NCBI RefSeq assembly: GCF_000217955.3
Contig: NZ_AFOY02000015.1
Span: 372,001-436,000, forward strand
Direction of reading: 5' to 3'
Source of the DNA: Pseudomonas fluorescens HK44
Lineage (GTDB): Bacteria; Pseudomonadota; Gammaproteobacteria; Pseudomonadales; Pseudomonadaceae
Length of the DNA stretch: 64,000 nt
Positions within the stretch are counted from its first letter, which is position 1. Every line of letters begins with the position of its first letter. The notes below the pieces were generated by a model. The model worked only from the letters and a program-made list of their open reading frames with translations, searched no databases and was not told where the DNA came from. Below are positions 1-9,330 of the stretch, one piece after another. The translations under genes were made by a program, and so were the position numbers.

Positions 1-460
1 TGAGGGCGTTGATGGTGTCGACGATGTAATCGCAGGTGCGGTCGAACTCTTTTTCCGAGTCCTTGAGGTTTTTGCCGATCTCCCACATCAGCAGCTTGAC
101 CACTGCCTCACGCTGTTCGCGCATGCGGGCGAGGAACGCTTCGACATGCTGAATCCGCTCGGCCACCCGCATCGTTGGCCAGTTGCCCTGACCACGGTCA
201 TAGGCGCGGACGGCGGCGTCAAGGGCAGTTAGTGCGGTGTCAGCGTCGAGCAGTGGCGTGCTGCCGAGAATGACTTGCTCATCGCCATTTTCGCCGGTCA
301 GGTAGACCGGGCTGCGGACGATTGCCAGAGGGCCGTTCCAGATTTTCAGGACGCCATCGACAAGGTATTCGCGTTGCTCGGTCTGCCCGTCGAGGCGGTA
401 TTGCTCCGGGATGTCGCGAGCGGTCGGGAACAGGTTGCCAAGGATGTTTTCTGTGCTCAT
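1..460 (-). CDS. gapN: NADP-dependent glyceraldehyde-3-phosphate dehydrogenase (GapN type), N-terminal part
   Basis: The first 153 codons of an aldehyde-dehydrogenase-superfamily enzyme; the rest lies beyond the left edge of the window. The protein opens [20 protein letters not shown] and continues through the family-typical segments [33 protein letters not shown] and [20 protein letters not shown], which match Pseudomonas proteins annotated as non-phosphorylating, NADP-dependent glyceraldehyde-3-phosphate dehydrogenase. These oxidise glyceraldehyde-3-phosphate directly to 3-phosphoglycerate with NADPH formation. The catalytic cysteine and cofactor loops are not in view, so the substrate rests on the resemblance of the N-terminus only. 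The ATG at 460 is preceded by a purine-rich GGGGTAG stretch. Confidence 0.75.
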   Translation of the reverse strand, partial: MSTENILGNLFPTARDIPEQYRLDGQTEQREYLVDGVLKIWNGPLAIVRSPVYLTGENGDEQVILGSTPLLDADTALTALDAAVRAYDRGQGNWPTMRVAERIQHVEAFLARMREQREAVVKLLMWEIGKNLKDSEKEFDRTCDYIVDTINAL

Positions 461-779
461 GTCGCTACCCCGTCTGGATTGGGTGATGCGGAAAAGGTTT
501 TTATCGCCAGACACTGCCGCGAGGTCAAGACCTGTCAACAGTGCCTTTTTCAGGAATGACGGCTATGGCTACAAATCATTCTCGTGCCGCTTTTGGCCCG
601 ACATGGGATGCGCACCATGATCAGCATTGCTGAATCGTTTTATCAGATTGTTTCGGCAGCGGCTACGGGGGATTTGAGCGATATCAGTACAGTTTCGTGT
701 CTGCACCGCTCTTGCACCTTTCAACACACACACATCGCCGAGTGCCGGGTAAACTTCATGCCTTTCCAGAGGAGTTCTC
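461..779. other. Intergenic region, nothing recognised
   Basis: About 320 bases between the divergent gapN and DyP peroxidase genes. It should contain both promoters, but I see no convincing sigma-70 pair, operator, RNA gene or conserved reading frame. The short open frames here do not show Pseudomonas-like codon usage. Confidence 0.4.
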
Positions 780-1667
780 ATGAGTTACTACCAGCCGGGC
801 ATCCTTGCCACCCCCGTTCCGCCTCAGGCACGTCATTTGTTTTTCGCTCTCGAATCCGCCGAAGCTTTGCCGGCTGCGCTCGACAACTTGATGAGACTGG
901 TGGACGGCAAGTCGGCGGTGGTCGGTTTTGGCAAGTCGCTGGTCAATGCACTGGGCGCGAAAGTAGCGGGGCTGCGACCGTTCCCGGCGATGATCGGCGT
1001 TGGCGTCGATAACCCTTCGACCCAGCACGCGCTGTGGTGCTGGCTGCACGGTGAGGATCGCGGCGAGTTGCTTAACCGCAGCCGTGCCCTTGAAGTCGCG
1101 CTGGCTCCAGCGCTGCGCCTGGTGCAGATGAACGAAGCTTTCCGTCACATGAGTGGCCACGACCTGACGGGCTATGAAGACGGCACCGAAAACCCCCACG
1201 ACCAAGCCGCGGTTGCCGCAGCGCTGGTGGCTGAGGGTGAGGATGGCCTGGTGGGTGGCAGCTTCGCCGCGATCCAGCAGTGGCAGCATGACCTGAACGG
1301 TTTTAATGCGATGCCGTCCCATGAGCAGGACAACATCATTGGCCGCCGCAAGAGCGACAACGAAGAACTCGACGACGCGCCGATCTCCGCCCATGTCAAA
1401 CGCACGGCCCAGGAAAGCTTCACCCCTGAAGCCTTCATCGTGCGTCGTTCGATGCCATGGATCGAAGGCGATCGTGCCGGCCTGATGTTCCTGGCCTTCG
1501 GCCATTCCTTCAACGCCTTCGAAGCCCAACTGCGCCGCATGAGTGGCCTGGAAGACGGTGTCGTTGACGGTCTGTACCGCATGAGCCGGCCGATCACCGG
1601 CGGCTACTACTGGTGTCCGCCGCTCAAGGACGGTCAGCTGGATCTGCGTGCGCTGAACATCGGCTGA
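780..1667 (+). CDS. Dyp-type peroxidase (YfeX-like)
   Basis: A 295-residue haem peroxidase of the dye-decolourising family, close to the usual length of the YfeX-like class. The family signature GxxDG is present as GYEDGTENP, with the catalytic aspartate at residue 134. The likely proximal haem ligand is His205 in AHVKRT, followed by the conserved arginines in VRRSMPW near residue 222. No signal peptide is visible, so it is probably cytoplasmic. Members reduce hydrogen peroxide while oxidising bulky substrates or porphyrinogens; the physiological substrate cannot be read from the sequence. The ATG follows a good AGAGGAG ribosome binding site. It is transcribed alone and precedes the SOS mutasome operon by 94 bases. 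Confidence 0.9.
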   Translation: MSYYQPGILATPVPPQARHLFFALESAEALPAALDNLMRLVDGKSAVVGFGKSLVNALGAKVAGLRPFPAMIGVGVDNPSTQHALWCWLHGEDRGELLNRSRALEVALAPALRLVQMNEAFRHMSGHDLTGYEDGTENPHDQAAVAAALVAEGEDGLVGGSFAAIQQWQHDLNGFNAMPSHEQDNIIGRRKSDNEELDDAPISAHVKRTAQESFTPEAFIVRRSMPWIEGDRAGLMFLAFGHSFNAFEAQLRRMSGLEDGVVDGLYRMSRPITGGYYWCPPLKDGQLDLRALNIG

Positions 1668-1752
1668 AGACAGCCACTACGCACGCACTCTTTTTACTGC
1701 ACGGCCTGGGCTAAGCGTCACGACTGGCGGTTATTGTCAGGAAAACCCGAGA

Positions 1753-1770
1753 GGAGTACAAATGTACTCC
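1753..1770. promoter_or_regulatory. Palindromic LexA2-type operator over the lexA2 start codon
   Basis: A perfect inverted repeat with 7-base arms (GGAGTAC and GTACTCC) around a 4-base centre AAAT. Its core AGTAC-N4-GTACT closely resembles the published P. putida LexA2 box, recalled as roughly AGTAC-N4-GTGCT and different from the standard CTGT-N8-ACAG box. The left arm contains the Shine-Dalgarno GGAG and the centre/right arm contains the ATG at 1762, so the bound repressor would cover the translation start region. No canonical LexA1 box was seen nearby. The role as an operator is inference from the match and the position. Confidence 0.75.
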
Positions 1771-2379
1771 ATGACGACTTTAACTCCCCGCCGTACCGCC
1801 ATCCTGACCTTCATCCGCGAGCGTATCGCGCAACAAGGTCAGCCACCGAGCCTCGCTGAAATCAGCGAGGCGTTCGGTTTTGCCTCACGCAGTGTGGCGC
1901 GCAAGCATGTGGTGGCGTTGACCGAGGCCGGTTTTATCGAGGTCAATCCGCATCAGGCCCGCGGTATTCGCTTGCTCAATCAGCCGTGTCGCCCCGAGTT
2001 GCTGGACATCCCGGTACTCGGGCGGGTGGCCGCCGGTGCCCCGATGGGCGTCGATGCCGAGGTGCACAGCCGCTTGTGGCTGGATCCGTCGATGTTCTCG
2101 CGCACGCCGGACTACCTGCTGCGGGTTCAGGGCGACTCGATGATCGGCGACGGCATCCTTGATGGTGATCTGGTGGGTGTGCGTCGCAGCGCCGAGGTGC
2201 AGAACGGCCAGATCGTCGTCGCGCGGCTTGAGGGTGAAGTCACCATCAAGCGCTTTGAGCGGGCAGGGGACAGCGTGCGGTTGCTGCCGCGCAACCCGGC
2301 TTACAGTCCCATTGTGGTCACCGCCGATCAGGACCTGGCGATCGAAGGGGTGTTCTGTGGCTTGGTGAGGCAAGGGTGA
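1762..2379 (+). CDS. lexA: SOS repressor LexA2 (mutasome-cassette LexA)
   Basis: A 205-residue LexA with a winged-helix DNA-binding domain (residues about 5-70, recognition-helix region SLAEISEAFGFASRSVARKH) and a C-terminal self-cleaving peptidase domain. The cleavage site Ala91-Gly92 lies in GRVAAGAPMG, the nucleophile is Ser126 in GDSMIGDG and the general base is Lys163 in TIKRF. It begins the lexA2-imuA-imuB-dnaE2 cassette. In P. putida this second LexA mainly controls its own transcription unit. The ATG at 1762 is chosen over the one at 1771 because the AGGAG is correctly spaced only for the first. The divergent recognition helix compared with ordinary LexA agrees with the unusual operator next to the start. 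Confidence 0.93.
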   Translation: MYSMTTLTPRRTAILTFIRERIAQQGQPPSLAEISEAFGFASRSVARKHVVALTEAGFIEVNPHQARGIRLLNQPCRPELLDIPVLGRVAAGAPMGVDAEVHSRLWLDPSMFSRTPDYLLRVQGDSMIGDGILDGDLVGVRRSAEVQNGQIVVARLEGEVTIKRFERAGDSVRLLPRNPAYSPIVVTADQDLAIEGVFCGLVRQG

Positions 2380-2996
2380 TGGGCGCCGTCGTTGCGCTGG
2401 ATACGCTGTTCAATGGCGGCCAGGTCTGGAAAGGTCGGCCTGCGCCACCCAGCGTCAGCCCACAGCCGACCGGGCATGCAGCACTGGACGCGGCCTTGCC
2501 CAGCGGCGGCTGGCCGGAAGCTGCGCTGACGGAAATCCTTATTGCCGGGCAGGGCGTGGGTGAGTTGCAACTGGTATGGCCAACCTTGGCCCGGCTGACG
2601 ACCGCCGGTGAGCGAGTGGTGCTGGTAGCGCCACCGTATGTGCCGTATCCCCAGGCCTGGCAGAACGCCGGGGTGGATCTGCGGCAGTTGTCGATTATCC
2701 AGGCCAGTGACCGCGAGGCCCTGTGGGCGGCGGAACAATGCCTGCGTTCAGGCAGTTGCGGTGCGGTGTTGTGCTGGCCGCAACAGGCGGATGACCGCGC
2801 CTTGCGCCGTTTGCAGGTGGCGGCGGAAACCGGGCAGGCCCTGGCGTTTGCCTATCGCTCGATCAAGGATGCCATCAACCCTTCGCCGGCAGCCCTGCGC
2901 ATCGCCATCGATTCAAGGCCTGCGCAGTTAAGGGTGCTCAAGTGCCGTGGCGGGCTGGCCCGTTCGGCACCGATTGCCTTCGCCACCGGGCAGTGA
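2379..2996 (+). CDS. imuA: Translesion synthesis-associated protein ImuA
   Basis: A 205-residue protein of the ImuA (SulA/RecA-like) family that works with ImuB and DnaE2 in damage-induced mutagenesis. Recognisable stretches are PTGHAALDAALPSGGWPEAALTEI near residue 30 and VVLVAPPYVPYPQAW near residue 80. The fold is RecA-like but the P-loop is degenerate, as is usual for the family. Translation is coupled to lexA2: the ATG at 2379 overlaps the lexA2 stop by one base. A GTG at 2376 would also be in frame but is less likely. The next gene, imuB, begins 7 bases after the stop. Expression should follow LexA2 control of the operon. Confidence 0.9.
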   Translation: MGAVVALDTLFNGGQVWKGRPAPPSVSPQPTGHAALDAALPSGGWPEAALTEILIAGQGVGELQLVWPTLARLTTAGERVVLVAPPYVPYPQAWQNAGVDLRQLSIIQASDREALWAAEQCLRSGSCGAVLCWPQQADDRALRRLQVAAETGQALAFAYRSIKDAINPSPAALRIAIDSRPAQLRVLKCRGGLARSAPIAFATGQ

Positions 2997-3003
2997 GGTT
3001 GGC

Positions 3004-4419
3004 ATGCGCTGGGTCTGTATTCTTTTCCCGCAACTGGCGCTGGACGCAGTGTTGCGTCAGCGCAGCGATCCTGACGAACCGCTGGTGCTGCTGAGCGGCC
3101 CGGCGCAGCGTCGGGTGTTGCAAGCGGTCAATGCGCCGGCGCGAGCATTGGGGCTGCGTCCGGGCCAGTCGATGACCGCCGCCCAGGCCTTGAGCAAGGC
3201 CTTTGTCAGCGCCGACTATGACGTGGCTGAAATCGAGCATTGGCAGCAGTTTCTCGCCGCTTGGGCCTACCGCTTCAGCTCTCAGGTCAGCGTGCATTAT
3301 CCGCGAGCGGTGCTGTTTGAAATCGAGTCGAGCCTGGGGCTGTTCGGACCCTGGCCGCAGTTCGAGGCGCAGTTGCGCGCAGAACTCACGGCGCTGGGGT
3401 TTCGCCATCGACTGGTCGCGGCGCCCAACCCGCTGGCCGCACGGGTCCTGGCCAATGCCTACGACGGTCTGGCGGTGCCGGACAACGACGCGCTACGGCA
3501 ATTGCTCGGGCAGATGCCAGTCGACCGGATCGGGCTTGAGCAAACGGTCGCCACCGCACTGTCGCGCATGGGCTTGCGCACCTTGAGCCAGGTTCAGGCG
3601 CTGCCGCGTCAAACCCTGGCCCGACGCTTTGAAGCGCAAGTGCTCAAGCACCTTGATACCGTGCTGGGTGAGCGACCGCTGGCCCTGGGATTTTATCTGC
3701 CGCCGGACCGTTTCGATGTGCGGATCGAGCTGAATTTCGATGTGCAATCCCATCAGGCATTGCTCTTCCCCTTACGCCGGCTGACCGGCGATCTTTCGGC
3801 GTTCCTCTGTGGCCGGGACAGCGGCGTACAGCGCTTTGACCTGCACCTGGAACATGTCGGGTTGCCGGACACGCTGATCAAGGTCGGCCTGCTGAGCGCC
3901 GAGCGCGACCCGGCGATGCTCTTCGAACTGGCCCGCGGAAGGCTGGAGCAGGTGCAGGTCGAGGCGCCGGTGCGCGGTTTTCGGTTGTCGGCGCAGGACT
4001 TGCCAAGCTTCGTCCCGCAGCGCCGGGAGCTGTTTGACGAACGCCCGCAACAGTCCTTGCCCTGGGAGCAACTGCGCGAACGCTTGCGTGCGCGGCTCGG
4101 GGATGAGGCGGTGCAGGGCCTGGGTTTTCAGTCCGATCATCGACCGGAGTGTGCCTGGCTGCCAAATGCACAGCCTCAGGCCTGTCCGGCGCTGCCTGAT
4201 GTACAGCGCCCCGGCTGGTTGCTGACTGAGCCATTGCCCGTGCACGAAGGCTCGGCGCGCATCCTCATGGGGCCGGAGCGCATCGAGTCCGGCTGGTGGG
4301 ATGGCGCCGACGTGCGCCGCGATTACTACCTGATCGAAACCCGCGCAGGCTCGAAGGCCTGGGCCTATCGGACGGTGGGCGAGGCCGGGCCGATGTGGTT
4401 GCAAGGCTGGTTCGCATGA
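3004..4419 (+). CDS. imuB: Y-family DNA polymerase-like protein ImuB
   Basis: A 471-residue member of the Y-family polymerase fold that is thought to be catalytically inactive and to act as the bridge between DnaE2, ImuA and the sliding clamp. The N-terminus [18 protein letters not shown] carries Leu-Asp where active Y polymerases have their first catalytic acidic residue, and the second acidic cluster is also not clear. A probable beta-clamp binding motif QQSLPW lies at residues 349-354. The start at 3004 follows TGAGGTTGGC, 7 bases after imuA; a longer frame begins inside imuA and is less likely. The stop overlaps the dnaE2 start (ATGA). Confidence 0.9.
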   Translation: MRWVCILFPQLALDAVLRQRSDPDEPLVLLSGPAQRRVLQAVNAPARALGLRPGQSMTAAQALSKAFVSADYDVAEIEHWQQFLAAWAYRFSSQVSVHYPRAVLFEIESSLGLFGPWPQFEAQLRAELTALGFRHRLVAAPNPLAARVLANAYDGLAVPDNDALRQLLGQMPVDRIGLEQTVATALSRMGLRTLSQVQALPRQTLARRFEAQVLKHLDTVLGERPLALGFYLPPDRFDVRIELNFDVQSHQALLFPLRRLTGDLSAFLCGRDSGVQRFDLHLEHVGLPDTLIKVGLLSAERDPAMLFELARGRLEQVQVEAPVRGFRLSAQDLPSFVPQRRELFDERPQQSLPWEQLRERLRARLGDEAVQGLGFQSDHRPECAWLPNAQPQACPALPDVQRPGWLLTEPLPVHEGSARILMGPERIESGWWDGADVRRDYYLIETRAGSKAWAYRTVGEAGPMWLQGWFA

Positions 4420-7400
4420 GCGCCGACTACGCCGAACTGCACTGCCTGTCGAACTTCAGTTTCCAGCGCGGGGCATCGAGTGCCCACGAGCTGTTCGAAC
4501 GGGCCAAGCGCCAGGGCTACCAGGCCCTGGCGATCACCGACGAGTGCACCCTGGCCGGTATCGTCCGCGCCTGGCAAGCGGCCAAGGCGCTGGAATTGCC
4601 GTTGATCATCGGCAGTGAAATGCGCATCGAAAACGGTCCGAAACTGGTGCTGCTGGTGGAAAGCCTTGAGGGTTATCAGGCCCTGTGCCGGCTGATCACC
4701 CACGCCCGACGGCGCACGGAAAAGGGCCAGTACCGGGTGCTGCGCGAAGACTTCAGCGAACCATTGCCCGGACTGTTGGCGTTGTGGGTGCCGGATGTGA
4801 TCGACGCTCTGGAACACGGCACCTGGCTAAAAAATATTTTCGGCGAGCGGCTGTGGCTGGCGGTCGAGCTGCACTGCGGGCAGAACGATGTCCGCCGTCT
4901 GGCTGATTGGCAGGCCTTGGCTGCCCGCTTGCAGATTCCTGCCGTGGCCAGCGGTGACGTACACATGCATGCCCGTGGACGGCGTGCATTGCAGGACACC
5001 ATGACGGCGATTCGCCTGCATGTGCGGGTCACCGACGCCGGGCAGCGCTTGCACCCCAATGGCGAACGGCACTTGCGCAGCCTTGAGGCGTTGCGCGAGC
5101 TGTATCCGGCATCGCTGCTGGAAGAAACGCTGGTCATCGCCCAACGTTGCACCTTCGATCTCGGTCAGTTGCGCTACCAATACCCGCGTGAGTTGGTGCC
5201 GCAAGGGCAGACGCCGACCTCCTGGCTGCGTCGGCTGACCGAACAAGGCCTGTGCCGGCGTTGGCCTGACGGGCCGGACAGCACGGTCATGGCGCTGATC
5301 GAAAAGGAACTGACGCTGATCGCCGAGCTCGGTTACGAGAGCTATTTTCTCACCGTCGAAGACATCGTCAGCTTCGCCCGCAGCCAGCGCATTCTGTGTC
5401 AGGGGCGCGGTTCGGCCGCCAACTCGGCGGTGTGTTACGCCTTGGGCATCACCGAAATCGACCCGAGCCGGACGAGCATGCTGTTCGAGAGGTTCCTCTC
5501 CAAAGAGCGCAACGAGCCGCCGGATATCGACGTCGATTTCGAGCATGAGCGTCGTGAAGAAGTCTTGCAGTACGTGTTCCAGCGTTATGGCCGAACCCGG
5601 GCCGCGCTGACGGCGGTGGTCAGCACTTATCACGGTGCCGGTGCGATCCGTGACGTGGCCAAGGTCCTTGGTTTACCGCCGGATCAGGTCAACGCGCTGG
5701 CCGATTGCTGCGGCCATTGGAGTGATGATGTCCCACCGCTGGAGCGTCTGCGCGAAGGTGGCTTCGACCCGGACAGCCCGGTACTGCGCCAGGTGCTGAG
5801 CCTGACCCGGCAGTTGATCGGCTTCCCCCGGCACCTGTCCCAGCATCCGGGCGGTTTCGTGATTTCCGAGCAGCCGCTGGACAGCCTGGTGCCGGTGGAA
5901 AACGCGGCCATGGCCGAGCGCACGATTATCCAGTGGGACAAGGACGACCTGGACATGGTCGGCCTGCTCAAGGTCGACATTCTTGCCCTCGGCATGCTCA
6001 GCGCCATTCGCCGCTGTTTCGACTTGCTGCGCTACCACCGTGGGCGGGACCTGAGCCTGGCAACGATACCGTCAGAGGATCGGCAAACCTACGAGATGAT
6101 CAGCCGCGCCGACACTATCGGGGTGTTCCAGATCGAGTCCCGGGCGCAGATGTCGATGTTGCCCCGGCTCAAACCCCAAAATTTCTATGACTTGGTGATT
6201 GAAGTGGCCATCGTCCGTCCCGGCCCGATCCAGGGCGGAATGGTGCACCCGTACCTGCGGCGACGTAACAAGGAAGAGCCTGAAACCTATCCCTCGGCAC
6301 CGCTGGAGGCCGTGCTCAAGCGCACCCTCGGCGTGCCGTTGTTTCAGGAACAGGTCATGCAGATCGCGATTGTGGCCGCTGACTACAGTCCCGGCGAGGC
6401 CGATCAATTGCGCCGTTCCATGGCGGCCTGGAAGCGTCATGGCGGTCTTGAACCGCACCAGAAGCGCCTTCGCGAAGGCATGCTGAAAAACGGTTACACG
6501 GAGGAATTCGCCGCGCAGATCTTCGAGCAGATCAAGGGCTTTGGCAGCTACGGTTTTCCCGAGTCCCATGCCGCCAGTTTCGCCTTGCTGACCTACGCCA
6601 GTTGCTGGTTGAAATGCCATGAGCCGGCGGCGTTTGCCTGTGCGCTGATCAACAGTTGGCCGATGGGCTTCTACAGCCCGGACCAGATTCTCCAGGATGC
6701 GCGCCGGCATCAGTTGCAGATCCGTCCGGTGGACGTGGCCGCCAGCGATTGGGATTGCAGCCTGGAGCCGATTGACGGCGAACAACCGGCGATTCGCCTG
6801 GGGATGCGGATGATCAAGGGCTTTCGCGAGGACGACGCGCGTCGTATCGAAGCAGCGCGTTTGCAGGGTGAATTCATTGACATTGCCGACCTGGGCGAAC
6901 GTGCCCGACTCGATGCTCGTGCGCAAGAGCAACTGGCCGACGCCGGAGCGTTGCGCAGGTTGGCCGGTGATCGCCATCGGGCCCGCTGGGAAGTGGCGGG
7001 GGTGCAGAAACAACTTGGGTTGTTCGCCGGGTTGCCGAGCCAGGAAGAGCCTTGCGTGGTGTTGCCCAAACCGACCGTGAGCGAAGACCTGCAAGCTGAC
7101 TACAGCAGCGTCGGCACGACCCTCGGCCCGCATCCGCTGGCGTTGTTGCGTAATGAGTTGCGTGCCCGACGTTGCCGCAGTTCACGGGAATTACTGGAGG
7201 TCGAGCATGGGCGCAACGTCAGCGTCGCCGGTCTGGTCACCGGCCGTCAACGCCCGGGCACGGCCAGTGGCGTGACCTTCGTGACCCTCGAAGACGAGTT
7301 TGGCAACATTAACGTCGTGGTCTGGCGCGACCTCGCCGAGCGTCAACGCAAAGCCCTGATCGGCTCGCAATTGCTCAAGATCGACGGCCGCTGGGAGAAG

Positions 7401-7493
7401 GTCGGTGAAGTCCGGCACCTGATCGCCGGACGCTTGAGCGACCTGAGCCCGTTACTCAACGGCATCAGCGTGCACAGCCGGGATTTTCATTGA
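4416..7493 (+). CDS. dnaE2: Error-prone DNA polymerase DnaE2
   Basis: A 1025-residue C-family polymerase alpha paralogue, the normal length for DnaE2 and shorter than replicative DnaE. It has an N-terminal PHP domain ([15 protein letters not shown] from residue 8), the palm and fingers with the catalytic acidic motif PDIDVDF at residues 369-375, and a C-terminal OB-fold ([18 protein letters not shown]). It lacks the longer C-terminal tail of replicative DnaE. DnaE2 carries out damage-induced mutagenic synthesis together with ImuA and ImuB. The ATG at 4416 overlaps the imuB stop, so the cassette is translationally coupled. The frame continues upstream into imuB, but that part is a shadow. About 250 bases without a recognised element follow. 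Confidence 0.95.
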   Translation: MSADYAELHCLSNFSFQRGASSAHELFERAKRQGYQALAITDECTLAGIVRAWQAAKALELPLIIGSEMRIENGPKLVLLVESLEGYQALCRLITHARRRTEKGQYRVLREDFSEPLPGLLALWVPDVIDALEHGTWLKNIFGERLWLAVELHCGQNDVRRLADWQALAARLQIPAVASGDVHMHARGRRALQDTMTAIRLHVRVTDAGQRLHPNGERHLRSLEALRELYPASLLEETLVIAQRCTFDLGQLRYQYPRELVPQGQTPTSWLRRLTEQGLCRRWPDGPDSTVMALIEKELTLIAELGYESYFLTVEDIVSFARSQRILCQGRGSAANSAVCYALGITEIDPSRTSMLFERFLSKERNEPPDIDVDFEHERREEVLQYVFQRYGRTRAALTAVVSTYHGAGAIRDVAKVLGLPPDQVNALADCCGHWSDDVPPLERLREGGFDPDSPVLRQVLSLTRQLIGFPRHLSQHPGGFVISEQPLDSLVPVENAAMAERTIIQWDKDDLDMVGLLKVDILALGMLSAIRRCFDLLRYHRGRDLSLATIPSEDRQTYEMISRADTIGVFQIESRAQMSMLPRLKPQNFYDLVIEVAIVRPGPIQGGMVHPYLRRRNKEEPETYPSAPLEAVLKRTLGVPLFQEQVMQIAIVAADYSPGEADQLRRSMAAWKRHGGLEPHQKRLREGMLKNGYTEEFAAQIFEQIKGFGSYGFPESHAASFALLTYASCWLKCHEPAAFACALINSWPMGFYSPDQILQDARRHQLQIRPVDVAASDWDCSLEPIDGEQPAIRLGMRMIKGFREDDARRIEAARLQGEFIDIADLGERARLDARAQEQLADAGALRRLAGDRHRARWEVAGVQKQLGLFAGLPSQEEPCVVLPKPTVSEDLQADYSSVGTTLGPHPLALLRNELRARRCRSSRELLEVEHGRNVSVAGLVTGRQRPGTASGVTFVTLEDEFGNINVVVWRDLAERQRKALIGSQLLKIDGRWEKVGEVRHLIAGRLSDLSPLLNGISVHSRDFH

Positions 7494-7746
7494 GATCATT
7501 GAGGCTTACAGCCCGCCAAAGATGATTTCCCGTCAGTTGTCGACACACGGTGCTCAACACAGTGGCGGGCACGAGACTATTCTGGTGGGTAGGGACGACG
7601 CAATGCGGCGACGATAACGACACGTCCGACCAATGGGCACCGCTGGTCTGATTGATAGTCGACAGCAACCGCCGAGCGAGGCCATTCTGATAACTGGCGA
7701 GCGCACGCAAAGGCGTTCGCCACCGATCAACAAACGGAGGTGTTCC

Positions 7747-7986
7747 ATGCCGGTTAATCATGACCTGTATCAGGACCTGAGCTGCTCAAAGGAAGTCATT
7801 CAGCAAAAGCGTGCCAATGATCCTCACCTGAACGCGCTGCTGGATAAGTATTCGGAAATCGACAAGCGGGTCCTGAAGGCAGAAGCCCAGGCTCTGGCAG
7901 ATGACGAAGTGACGAAGCTCAAGGCAAAGCGCCTTTCGATCAAAGACGAAATATCCCGGAGTTTGAACGGTTCTGCCACAACGTGA
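7747..7986 (+). CDS. YdcH/DUF465 family small coiled-coil protein
   Basis: A 79-residue protein, predominantly helical and highly charged, ending LKAKRLSIKDEISRSLNG. The pattern ALLDKYSEIDKRVLKAE followed by VTKLKAKRLSIKDEI is typical of the YdcH (DUF465) family of small coiled-coil proteins, whose function is unknown. The ATG at 7747 has a strong GGAGG six bases upstream, which decides against the longer in-frame start. It is monocistronic and closed by a GC-rich hairpin just after the stop. No link to the preceding mutasome operon is evident. Confidence 0.85.
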   Translation: MPVNHDLYQDLSCSKEVIQQKRANDPHLNALLDKYSEIDKRVLKAEAQALADDEVTKLKAKRLSIKDEISRSLNGSATT

Positions 7987-7994
7987 CAAACGTG

Positions 7995-8014
7995 GGGGGC
8001 GCTGTGTCGCCCCC
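7995..8014. terminator. Terminator-like hairpin between convergent genes
   Basis: A seven-base GC-only stem (GGGGGCG / CGCCCCC) with loop CTGTGT lies 9 bases after the YdcH stop and 50 bases from the end of the convergent hydroxylase gene. There is no clear U-tract, so termination strength is uncertain. Confidence 0.5.
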
Positions 8015-8063
8015 TGTTCGGCAGCCTGCTTGCAAGCGTTGATTCGACGTGGTGTATTGCGCA

Positions 8064-9227
8064 TCAGGCGATTGCCCCTGTCTGGGCCGGGATCGTCCGT
8101 TGTGCCATGTCGCGAAGGGCCAGCATCGAGGCTGCCGATTCGCGCTCGATACGCCGCTTCAGCAGCAGTCGATTGGCCAGGCGCATCAACCGTCCGCTGA
8201 AGCGGTATTCCAGGGTGCGAACGAAGCGCGTACCGCCACCCTCGCTGGCGCATTCATAAGTCAGCAGCAGTTCCAGACCACTATCACCCTGAGCGCGAGC
8301 GCTCCAGCGGCGCCCCGGCAAATACTCGTCGACCTCCCAGCTCAAATGCCCGGCCCGCCCACCCGCTTGAATGTCCTCTTCAAAACGTGACCCGGCGTGC
8401 AGCGGTCCTGGCTGGCCGTCGACTTTCAGCGATGAAGGGTGCCACTCAGGCCAACGCGTCGCGGCGCTGGCGTAGGCGAGCACGGCGATCGGCTCGTGCG
8501 CGATGTCGATCCGGTGTTGCAGGCGGGTCATGGGTGCACGCTTTGTTTGAAGGTGCGAATGATCGGGTTCGGCTTCCCAATACAACGTGCCGAACAGGTA
8601 ATCCATCAGCGGAAAAACGATGTTGAAATTGCGCTCCTGCATCAACTCGCGACGGTGATGCAGTGCGTGCAGGCGGCGCATCTGGCGAATCCATGGCAGG
8701 CGGGTGAGGGGATTGCTCGGCGGCAGATGCTCGCAGGCGTGAAACACCTCATAGGCCAGGTAGCCGAGGATCATGCAGCCTGCGAACAGTCCGGCGACGT
8801 TGCCATTGAGGTGTTTGAGCAGCCACCAGGCGGGCAGGGTGATCGCCAGGCTGTGCAGCACGATCAGCCACGCCGGAAACAGAATCACCCGCCAGTCGCG
8901 CGCCGTGTCGTAGGTCATGTAGCCAGGGGCGAAAAAGCTATGGTGATCGCCCGCGTGTCGGGCATAGAACAACCGCGCAAAGGCCTTTTTGTGATGGCCC
9001 AGGTGCCGGTGCACCACGTAGACCGCGACATTGAAAAACAACAGCGTCAGCGGCACCGCCAGCCACTCCAGCGGTTGCACCTGATGCACGGTGCTCCAGA
9101 ACAGCGTGATGCCCAGCACACCGAAGGCCAATACAAAACCGCCGTGCAGCCACGGGTTGTAGAGCCGATGAATATCGGCCCGGTAACGGGCACGAAACGC
9201 CTGCGTGGTTTGCCTCACCGCGATCAC
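8064..9227 (-). CDS. Fatty acid hydroxylase (sterol desaturase-like) fused to SRPBCC domain
   Basis: A 387-residue two-domain protein. Residues about 25-220 form a membrane di-iron hydroxylase with hydrophobic helices and the histidine boxes HRHLGHH (73-79), HAGDHH (91-96), HACEH (163-167) and HALHHR (187-192). Residues about 235-375 resemble an SRPBCC/START-like hydrophobic ligand-binding domain, with the pattern RIDIAHEPIAVLAYASAATRWPEW that is common in polyketide-cyclase-like proteins. The likely reaction is oxygenation of a lipid or carotenoid-like substrate at the inner membrane; the substrate is unknown. The start is uncertain: GTG at 9227 has a poor ribosome site, while GTG three codons later has CAGG at suitable spacing. 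Confidence 0.75.
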   Translation of the reverse strand: MIAVRQTTQAFRARYRADIHRLYNPWLHGGFVLAFGVLGITLFWSTVHQVQPLEWLAVPLTLLFFNVAVYVVHRHLGHHKKAFARLFYARHAGDHHSFFAPGYMTYDTARDWRVILFPAWLIVLHSLAITLPAWWLLKHLNGNVAGLFAGCMILGYLAYEVFHACEHLPPSNPLTRLPWIRQMRRLHALHHRRELMQERNFNIVFPLMDYLFGTLYWEAEPDHSHLQTKRAPMTRLQHRIDIAHEPIAVLAYASAATRWPEWHPSSLKVDGQPGPLHAGSRFEEDIQAGGRAGHLSWEVDEYLPGRRWSARAQGDSGLELLLTYECASEGGGTRFVRTLEYRFSGRLMRLANRLLLKRRIERESAASMLALRDMAQRTIPAQTGAIA

Positions 9228-9330
9228 CTGTTGTCGTTGTTATCAACAAAAGACTAGTCGCGGAGAAATTATTCAGCCAATGGATGTCGGGAATGGGTGG
9301 GTATTCACGCCGAATGGGTGTGAATATTGC

